Assembly (NCBI GenBank): GCA_963784065.1
Contig: CAWAQA010000004.1
Location: 124,001-188,000, forward strand
Length of the DNA stretch: 64,000 nt
Reading direction: 5' to 3'
Source: CAWAQA01 sp963784065
GTDB taxonomy: Bacteria > Acidobacteriota > Vicinamibacteria > Vicinamibacterales > UBA2999
Both the position numbers and the translations under genes were made by a program. Below are positions 57,689 to 64,000 of this stretch, in pieces. The notes beneath the pieces were generated by a model that worked only from the letters and a program-made list of their open reading frames with translations, was not told the DNA's origin and did not search any database. Each line of letters opens with the position of its first letter. Within the stretch, counting starts at the first letter, position 1.

Positions 57689-58639
57689 CTACTGGGTGGC
57701 GGAGGCGGGCGAGACGACCTCGCGGCGCATGAACGAACCCGAATCGACGACTTGCCCCATCCGCGAAATCGTTTCGAAGAACATCTGGTCGTCGACGATC
57801 TCGATCAACGTAAACGACCGATCGGTGTCGAACCCCTTCGCGGTGATGGTGGAGTTGTCGCGCAGGTTGCCGCGCCGGAGCTTGGCGCCGCCGCCCTGCG
57901 TGATGTAGGTGATTCCCTTCTGCGGCTTCATGCGCTCGTAGAAATGCTCGTGGCCGGAGAAGACCACGTCGACGCCGTTCTGCAGGAACAGCGGCTCGAC
58001 GAGGACCTGCAGGTCGACCTCCGCCCCGTGCCGTTCGCCGGATGAGTAGATCGGGTGGTGGAAGTACGCGATCTTCCATTTCGCATCCGATCCCTCGAGC
58101 TCCTTCTTCAGCCAGTCGATCTGCTGCGGCGTCATGTAGGTGCTGTCGAGGACGAAGAAGTCGACGCCGCCCTTGCTGAACTTGTAGAACCGCTTCCCGT
58201 CCATGTTGAACGGCTTGTAGAAGCGCTGCGCCGGCTCGTCGTGGTTGCCGAGCGAGGCGTAGAACTGCACGCCGGCGTCGAGCAGCGGCTTGTACGGCCG
58301 CTCGAACTTGCTCACGTACGCGCTCGGCCCCTCGCTGCCATACAGGTTGTCGCCGAGCATGATCGCGAACTCGAACGCGAAATTCTTGTGCGCCTCGGCG
58401 ATGCGCTGGGCGACCTGGTTCTGATAGCTGTCGCCGGTGCCGGTGTCGCCGATGACGAGAAACTTGACCGAGTCCTTGTCCTTGGGGAGCGTCGAGGTCG
58501 GTCCCGGCCGCGCGGGTTGCGCCTGTGCGGCGGGAGCCGGGCGCGCGACTCCAGCGGCCGGCGGTGACTGAACCTGTTGCAGCGGGGTGCTGCTCGAGAC
58601 ATAGATCAGCGCGACAACAGCAACAATCAGTCGGGTCAT
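57689..58639 (-). CDS. Exported metallophosphoesterase (purple acid phosphatase-like)
   Basis: A 316-residue protein with a signal-like N-terminus (TRLIVAVVALIYVSSS), a Pro/Ala-rich spacer and a calcineurin-type core: VIGDTGTGDSYQNQ near residue 62, MLGDNLYGSEGP near 93, ASLGNHDEPAQ near 127, IAYFHHPIYSSG near 193 and VFSGHEHFYER near 228. All metal-binding motifs are present. Likely a periplasmic phosphatase. Convergent with the SulP gene. Confidence 0.87.
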   Translation of the reverse strand: MTRLIVAVVALIYVSSSTPLQQVQSPPAAGVARPAPAAQAQPARPGPTSTLPKDKDSVKFLVIGDTGTGDSYQNQVAQRIAEAHKNFAFEFAIMLGDNLYGSEGPSAYVSKFERPYKPLLDAGVQFYASLGNHDEPAQRFYKPFNMDGKRFYKFSKGGVDFFVLDSTYMTPQQIDWLKKELEGSDAKWKIAYFHHPIYSSGERHGAEVDLQVLVEPLFLQNGVDVVFSGHEHFYERMKPQKGITYITQGGGAKLRRGNLRDNSTITAKGFDTDRSFTLIEIVDDQMFFETISRMGQVVDSGSFMRREVVSPASATQ

Positions 58640-58672
58640 CTCATCGCTCCGTGGAGATCATGAACCTTCGAG

Positions 58673-59242
58673 TCAGTGCGGCGGTAATACGTTGGCGACG
58701 TAATCGATGATGATCTGGGTGTCCCCATCGAGAATCACGATGTGACGCCCGAAGAACCGGTACTGCAGATTGTCCGGCAGTTGCGGCAGCTTGGACAATA
58801 GCAGCGGCGGCACCGTCGCCAGGGCCTCGTTCTCCGGATACGTCCGGTTGATCGCCGGCCGCGGCGCGTTTGGCACTTCCTGTAACGCCGCCCGCTTTAC
58901 CTGCGGGTTGCGGAAGTGGAAGTCATCGACACAGGCGCGCGCGATCTGCGCCGCGGTGGCAGGCGGCACCAGGTCGCCGGGTTTCGCGTTCTTCCGGGCC
59001 GTCCGGATCGCCGCGGCCAGGGCTTCCTGGCGCGCCGTGAGTTCGGAGGCGCTCGGCGTCGTGGACAGCGGCTTCAGCCTTCGCGAAAACTCCTCGCGCA
59101 GTTTCAGGTACGCGTCCAGCCGTTGCTGGAACTCGTACATGGCGGCCGCCTGGGGATTCACCGCCTCTTGTGTGAAGGCAAATGCTCCAGGGCCGGCGCC
59201 TGCTGCCAGCATCAGCAGCATCGTGACGGACGCACGCCGCAT
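58673..59242 (-). CDS. Exported hypothetical protein
   Basis: A 189-residue protein starting at ATG 59242 (MRRASVTMLLMLAAGAGPGA, signal peptide). The body is helical (YEFQQRLDAYLKLREEFSRR) with a C-terminal conserved-looking block (PENEALATVPPLLLSKLPQL, YRFFGRHIVILDGDTQIIID). I do not recognise the family. It lies 33 nt upstream of the phosphatase on the same strand, so probably one transcript. ORF could also start 30 nt earlier at GTG/ATG 59272. Confidence 0.65.
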   Translation of the reverse strand: MRRASVTMLLMLAAGAGPGAFAFTQEAVNPQAAAMYEFQQRLDAYLKLREEFSRRLKPLSTTPSASELTARQEALAAAIRTARKNAKPGDLVPPATAAQIARACVDDFHFRNPQVKRAALQEVPNAPRPAINRTYPENEALATVPPLLLSKLPQLPDNLQYRFFGRHIVILDGDTQIIIDYVANVLPPH

Positions 59243-59403
59243 GATCAATTGGACGCGCGGCACTTGTGTCATGGTCTGGGCCCCTCTGACCGCGCCGGGG
59301 AAGAACGGCCAGCTCTTTGCTGGGGTAAGCCGGTGGTCGAAGAGCTCGACTTCAAAAGCTGTGCCTCTTGGTACGGCCGAGCTTGGAACGGCGGAGGACG
59401 CAC

Positions 59404-60306
59404 GTGGACTTGATTGTTCAACCCGCGGCCGGCATCACACCCACGGTGGATGCCATCAAGGCCGCGCAGAAAACACTCGACCTCATCATTTTCCGCTTCG
59501 ACTTGAAAGCGGTCGAAAAGGCCATCGAAGCCGCTGTCGAACGCGGGGTTGCCGTCCGCGCGCTCATCGCGCACACCAATTCCGGCGGTGAGAAGCGGCT
59601 GCGCCAGCTCGAACTGCGCATGCTCGCCAAAGGCGTCATGGTCAGCAGGACCAATGACGAGCTGGTGCGCTACCACGCCAAGATGATGGTCGTCGACCGC
59701 GAAGAACTCCACGTCTATGGCTTCAATTACACCGCCCTCGACCTCGAAAAGCCGCAGCTTCGGCATCGTGACGAAGGACCGCAAGGTCGTGCAGGAGGCG
59801 ATGCGCCTGTTCGAGGCCGACGTCTGCCGCCAGGAGTTCGAGCCCTCCTCGAGGAAGGGTTCGTCGTCAGCCCGGAGAACGCGCGCGAGCAACTGGCCAC
59901 TTTCATCAAGCGCGCGAAGAGATCGCTGGCGATCTACGATCCAAAGCTCGCCGACCCGCAGATGATTCGCCTCATTCACCAGCGCGCGAAGGCCGGCGTC
60001 GACGTCCGCCTGCTCGGCAAGGTCGGCAAGCGCGGCGGCGAGATGCGCGTGCAGAAGCTCGCAGGCGACCGCCTGCACGTCCGCGCCATGATCCGCGACG
60101 GCGACACGGCCTTCGTCGGCAGCCAGAGCCTGCGCGGCCTGGAGCTCGACCTGCGGCGCGAGGTTGGCCTCATCGTTCGCGACTCCAAGGTCGTGAAAGG
60201 GATGCTCGACGTCTTCGAGCAGGACTGGGCCAAAACGGACCTCGGCCAGAAGGAAATCAAGCAGCTCGAAAAGGCGGAGGCTGACGCCGAGCTGGTGGCC
60301 TCCTGA
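59404..60306 (+). CDS. Phospholipase D-like protein (compensated frameshift)
   Basis: A 300-residue protein with two PLD-type halves. First HKD motif RYHAKMMVVDREEL is intact; the second is RLHVRAMIRDGDTAFVGSQS, with Arg in place of Lys. The frame is out between about 59750 and 59845; one insertion and one deletion there restore RSFGIVTKDRKVVQEAMRLF. No signal peptide. Could hydrolyse phosphodiesters of lipid or nucleic acid; substrate unknown. GTG 59404. Confidence 0.75.
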   Translation: MDLIVQPAAGITPTVDAIKAAQKTLDLIIFRFDLKAVEKAIEAAVERGVAVRALIAHTNSGGEKRLRQLELRMLAKGVMVSRTNDELVRYHAKMMVVDREELHVYGFNYTALDLEKPQLRHRDEGPQGRAGGDAPVRGRRLPPGVRALLEEGFVVSPENAREQLATFIKRAKRSLAIYDPKLADPQMIRLIHQRAKAGVDVRLLGKVGKRGGEMRVQKLAGDRLHVRAMIRDGDTAFVGSQSLRGLELDLRREVGLIVRDSKVVKGMLDVFEQDWAKTDLGQKEIKQLEKAEADAELVAS

Positions 60307-60405
60307 GCGGGCAGCCGGCAGCCGGCAGCTGCCAGTACGAGGACCCCCCGAAAGGCCCGTTTTGCCCGTTCGCCGCCGCCGGCTGCCCGCTGCCGGCTGC
60401 CGGCT
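60307..60405. repeat. Heptad hairpin element, GGCAGCN word
   Basis: Left arm 60307-60334: GCGGGCA, GCCGGCA, GCCGGCA, GCTGCCA. Right arm 60378-60405: GCCGGCT, GCCCGCT, GCCGGCT, GCCGGCT. Begins right at the stop codon of the PLD gene. Confidence 0.86.
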
Positions 60406-60444
60406 TCTCCAACGTCCACCGCTGTGGTTGAATGGGGTTGCTCG

Positions 60445-61429
60445 ATGCCCCGACCACCGCTCCGCATCGCCTTTCTGGGATGTGGCTTCATCACACGCGT
60501 ACACAGCCGGCACCTCCGCTCTCTCCGGGCTGACATCGTCTGCAGCTATGCCAGCCGTGACGCGGCGCGGGCCGAGGAGTTGTGCCGCCGTTATGGCGGC
60601 GCCGGGACCTACCGGGAATACGCGGCGGCGATCGCGGATCCCGGCATCGACGCCGTGGTCATCGCCGTGCCTCCGCGGTTTCACCTCGAGCTGACGCTGC
60701 AGGCGTTGCAGGCGGGCAAGCACGTCGTCGTCGAGAAGCCCGCCTTCCTGCGGATGGAGGACTACGAGACCGTGCTCGCGGCGCGCAACCGGGCGGCGCG
60801 CGTCGTCCTCGTCGGGGAAAACGATCACTACAAGCCGCTGGCGGTCACCTTGCGGAAGCTGCTCGCCGCGGGTGCGATCGGCGACATGGTCTTCGGTCAT
60901 TTCAGCAGCATCGTCAAGCGGCTGAAGAGCGCCGACGACTGGCGCAACGACGAAACCATGGCCGGGGGCGATGCGTTCTTCGAAGAAGGGATTCACTGGC
61001 TGCACCTGGCCGGAAGCCTCGGACCGACCATCACCACGATTCAGGGGTACCGTCCGGCCGTCTCGCGCGAGGGCCCGGACACCCGCGCCAAGAGCATGAT
61101 GGTGGCGTTCCGGTACGACAACGAGGCCGTGGGGTCGCTGTACTATTCACGCGAGATTCCCGTCACTGCTGCGCGGGCTCCGGCTGTCGAAGCTGTACGG
61201 CCGGAAGGGCATCATCACCTTCGAGTCGAACGGCGTCTTCGTGCTCGTCCGCGGACAGGGCCTGCCGCGGCTGTTGTTTCCAGGGTTTCGCGACATTCGC
61301 GGATACCAGGCGATGTACCGGGACTTCGTGCGCGCGATCCGCGAGGGACGGGCGCCTGAGATGAGTGTGGAGCGCGCGATTGACGATCAGCGGTTGATGG
61401 ATCAGATTTACGCCAGCGTTCATGCGTAG
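60445..61429 (+). CDS. Gfo/Idh/MocA-family oxidoreductase (frameshifted)
   Basis: About 327 residues. N-terminal Rossmann motif RIAFLGCGFITRVHSRHLRS near residue 7, EKPAFLRMEDY near 101 (conserved Glu-Lys-Pro) and DAFFEEGIHWLHLAGSLG near 175 (catalytic His region). One extra base near 61160 is removed to continue as LLRGLRLSKLYGRKGIITFE. Overlaps the GMC oxidoreductase by 8 nt. Likely sugar or inositol dehydrogenase; substrate not evident. Confidence 0.85.
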
Positions 61430-62937
61430 GGAACGCTACGACGTCATCGTCATCGGCAGCGGCGCGGGCGGCGGCACGGTGGCGCACGCCCTGGCGGCGA
61501 CGTCAGCCCGCGTCCTGATTCTCGAGCGCGGGGATTTCGTGCCCCAGGAGGACGAGAACTGGAACCCGGAGGCGGTGTGGAAGGACCGGCGTTATCGCCC
61601 GAAAGAGGAGCGCTGGGTTGACGAGCGCCGCCTGATCCGCCGGGAGTTCCGTCCCTACACGCACTACGGCGTCGGCGGCAACACGAAGTTCTGGGGCAGC
61701 GCGCTGCTCCGCCTGCGTCGCGAAGACTTCCACGCGATCGAGCATCTCGACGGCCTCTCGCCCGCATGGCCGATCGACTACGACACCCTCGAGCCCTTCT
61801 ACGACCGCGCGGAGCGTCTGTATCAGGTCCACGGTCAGCACGGAGTGGACCCGACCGAACCGCCGCGCGGCCCGTTCCCGTACGAGGCCGTGCCGCACGC
61901 CGCGCGGATGATGGAGATCGTGGAGCGGCTGAAGGCCGAAGGACTTCACCCCTCGCCGCTGCCGCTCGGGTTACGCGATGGCTGCATCCTGTGCAAGACG
62001 TGCAACTCGTTCGCATGCCGGCTGCATGCGAAGAGCGAAGTCAGACGTGTGCTGCATCCGGCCGGCGATCCAGTACCCGAACGTGACGCTGTGGACCAAT
62101 GCATTCGCGCGGCAGCTGCTGACCGACGCGTCGGGACGAAGGGTCACGGCCGTCGAGGTGGTGAAGGACGGAGTGCCCGTGCAGGTCGAGGCGCCGGTCG
62201 TCGTCGTCTCGTGCGGCGCGGTCAACTCGGCGGCGCTGCTGCTGCGGTCCGCGAACGCCGCGCATCCGAACGGCCTGGCCAACTCGTCGGGTCTCGTCGG
62301 CACCCGCTACATGGCGCATCTGGCGACGATGATCAGCGCCTTCGATCACCGGCGGAAGAACGAGACGGTGTTTCAGAAGACGGTGGCGATCAACGATTTC
62401 TATCTCGCGGGGCCGCGGACGCCGCACCCGCTCGGGCAGATTCAGTCACAAGGCCGGACGGAGGCCGTCGTCCTCAAGGCGGAGTCTCCGTGGTATGGAC
62501 GATGGATTCCTCTCGGCGCGTGGGAATGGTGGGCGTCAGGCGCGGTGGACTGGCTGGCGATGTCGGAGGACTTGCCGCGGCCGGAGAACAGAGTGACCGT
62601 GGGATCGGACGGCCGCATCAGGCTCCGCTACCGGCAGAATAACGTCACCGCGCACGACACGCTCGTCAAGGAGACACAACGGATCCTGGGACGTCTCGGC
62701 TTCTTCACGCTCAAGCATTCGCTGGGCACCCGGAACACCACCCATCAGTGCGGGACGCTGTGTTTCGGCACCGACCCGCGACGCTCCGTGCTCGATCCAT
62801 ATTGCCGCGCACACGACGTCGAGAATCTCTTCGTCGTCGACGCGTCCTTCTTCCCGTCCTCCGCGGCGGTGAACCCCGGCCTGACCATCGTCGCGCAGGC
62901 CCTGCGGGTGGCCGACCACATCAGGGGGAACTTATAG
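61422..62937 (+). CDS. GMC-family FAD-dependent oxidoreductase (frameshifted)
   Basis: About 504 residues. FAD-binding DVIVIGSGAGGGTVAHALAA near residue 7 and YGVGGNTKFWGSALLR near 83; C-terminal block LFVVDASFFPSSAAVNPGLT with the family's Asn-Pro. A Cys-rich stretch (CILCKTCNSFACRLHAKSE) lies near the break at 62041, where one extra base is removed. Paired with a Gfo/Idh/MocA enzyme, as in clusters oxidising sugars to keto-sugars; that pathway is inference. Confidence 0.85.
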
Positions 62938-63033
62938 AAGTGGAAAAAGTGGAAAAAGTGGAAGAAGTGGAAGAAGTGGAAGAAGTGGAACAAGTGAAGT
63001 GGAGAAGTGGACAAGTGGACAAGTGGACAAGTC
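62938..63033. repeat. Tandem 9-mer/8-mer array, GTGGAAGAA word
   Basis: From 62940: GTGGAAAAA x2, GTGGAAGAA x3, GTGGAACAA, then 8-mers GTGGAGAA and GTGGACAA x3. It starts at the GMC stop codon. Unlike the hairpins it has no clear complementary arm, although the unit matches the left arm at 17439. Confidence 0.85.
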
Positions 63034-63252
63034 GACGCGCGGCCTTCGCCTCCGGCGTCGTCGCATTGACGCCGACGGTCTTGCCCCTGAATCGCCACCC
63101 GCATTGACGTCTGCGTCGCATGCCGGTGTCATTTGCCCATCGCCATCGGCGACAGTCTAGTACGTGAGATCGAGCGTGTTGATCCAGAATAGCGGCGTTC
63201 GGATGACTTTACGAAGGGCAACAAAGAGCCGAAGCTGCTGAAGGGGTGAAGG
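63034..63252. other. Gap without recognised gene
   Basis: No convincing coding frame, RNA or promoter is seen here. Together with the repeat array upstream it makes a stretch of about 315 nt between the GMC oxidoreductase and the aspartic protease gene. Confidence 0.6.
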
Positions 63253-64000
63253 ATGTTCCCCGCGAACCGCGTAATGCTTCCTCTCGTTCGGCACAGGAAC
63301 ACGATGCGGGCGCCCTCCCCCTGTTTCCGTTACGGCTACGTGCTGATCGCTTCGGTGTGTGTGGCCTGTGCGACGCCTGCACCGCCTGGAGCTGAGAACG
63401 TCAGCCCCGCGACCGTAATGAGGGCGGACGGGGACCTTCAGAACTATCAACTTCGGGACCTCGAGACTCACATTCAGAGGATGCCCCGAGGTCCCGAACG
63501 GGACTACTTCAACGGCATGCTCGCCGTCCGCTCTGGTCGATTCGGCGATGCGATCGCTCAGCTGAATCGCGCGCTGCCGCATCTTCGTGAGTCGGCCCCC
63601 AAACGTGCCGCCACGGCGCTCGAAGCGATCGCGACCGCCTACAGGGCTGACAACCAGTACGGCGATGCGGCGCGCGCGTACGCGGAACTGTCCGATCGCT
63701 TTGCCGATCAGTTGGATCGCTTTCCCGCTGACGACGCGGCGCTCGCCCGGATTCTGAGTGGAACGCCCCCTCAATCGATCTCGTGGAACGGGCCGGTAAG
63801 GTTGAAGACGTCGAAGAACCCGATTGGCTCGCGTGTGGCCGAGCTCGTGGTCAATGGCGTACGCGGACTCTGGCTGCTTGATACGGGGGCGAACCAGTCG
63901 GTGGTTAGCCGTACGTTCGCGCAACGGCTCGGCGTGACGCTGCTGCAGGGAGTGGCGTCCGTTGGATCGGGTTTGACCGGACGCAAGAGCTCCCTTCGAG
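63253..64000 (+). CDS. TPR and retroviral-type aspartic protease, N-terminal part (cut by window edge)
   Basis: An open frame of 249 codons running off the window. A signal or lipoprotein leader (YGYVLIASVCVACATPAPPG) is followed by TPR-like helices (YFNGMLAVRSGRFGDAIAQL, ATAYRADNQYGDAARAYAEL) and then ELVVNGVRGLWLLDTGANQS near residue 199, the Asp-Thr-Gly active site of clan AA aspartic proteases. ATG 63253 or 63304 may be the start. Probably an exported or periplasmic protease. Confidence 0.75.
   Translation, partial: MFPANRVMLPLVRHRNTMRAPSPCFRYGYVLIASVCVACATPAPPGAENVSPATVMRADGDLQNYQLRDLETHIQRMPRGPERDYFNGMLAVRSGRFGDAIAQLNRALPHLRESAPKRAATALEAIATAYRADNQYGDAARAYAELSDRFADQLDRFPADDAALARILSGTPPQSISWNGPVRLKTSKNPIGSRVAELVVNGVRGLWLLDTGANQSVVSRTFAQRLGVTLLQGVASVGSGLTGRKSSLR

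Noticed and set aside
62938..63033. CRISPR array
   Set aside because: Units are 8-9 nt with no spacers and no cas genes nearby; this and the heptad elements are tandem repeats.
63157..63924. 255-codon minus-strand frame opposite the aspartic protease
   Set aside because: No family signature, Arg/His-rich composition, and the plus-strand frame has a signal sequence, TPRs and a DTG motif.

Overview
The window is GC-rich bacterial chromosome with no rRNA, phage or insertion-sequence genes. Gene content and order suggest an Acidobacteriota genome, probably Vicinamibacteria-like. Signs are diderm features (LolA, PilQ, a second secretin, Mpl), ribBA and SRP clusters, and lineage-typical hypothetical proteins. 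That placement is inference from gene content; no marker was aligned.

Layout. 1-6.3 kb: edge of a glutamate formimidoyltransferase gene, a TPR/membrane pair, then lipid and nucleotide housekeeping (pgpA, cinA, thpR, plsY, gpsA). 6.4-15 kb: ftsY, riboflavin genes (ribD, ribE, ribBA), ffh, then the classic rpsP-khpA-rimM-trmD-rplS-rnhB string. 15-20.6 kb: a TPR fragment, a TenI-like protein, a RodZ-like HTH protein, DNA polymerase X and a GHMP sugar kinase. 20.8-28.4 kb: cell-wall recycling and synthesis (nagZ, LD-carboxypeptidase, mpl, murB, murA), interrupted by a fused 5-oxoprolinase pxpBC gene. 28.4-34.7 kb (minus strand): TPR-secretin, lolA, a DUF2723-type membrane protein, a PolX-derived PHP protein and a small GlsB-like protein. 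34.7-40 kb: tRNA-Ala, pfkA, and a minus-strand translation operon rplM-rpsI-rpsB-tsf-pyrH-frr with a good promoter. 40-47 kb: type IV pilus operon pilMNOPQ behind a sigma54-type promoter, followed by two lipoproteins. 47-57.6 kb: TPR protein, M24 peptidase, accB-accC, thiE, APC permease, folD, coaE, ROK kinase, SulP transporter. 57.7-64 kb: metallophosphatase, PLD-like protein, an oxidoreductase pair and the start of an aspartic protease.

Two features stand out. First, about 19 junctions, nearly all between genes, carry hairpin elements whose arms are tandem degenerate heptamers (two loci use 8-9-mers). The word differs between loci (GGCAGCC, GGTCTTC, GGGCCCA, GCCTTGT, CAATCNT, CTTCGGG and others), yet at most loci the two arms are complementary. 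Several reach into coding sequence and supply C-termini or start codons. I cannot match this to a named repeat family. Second, many conserved genes are broken by single-base indels: I count about 39 insertions against 4 deletions. Such a strong insertion bias suggests uncorrected long-read error, although widespread +1 frameshifting is a formal alternative. Genes with such breaks are annotated at their reconstructed full extent.
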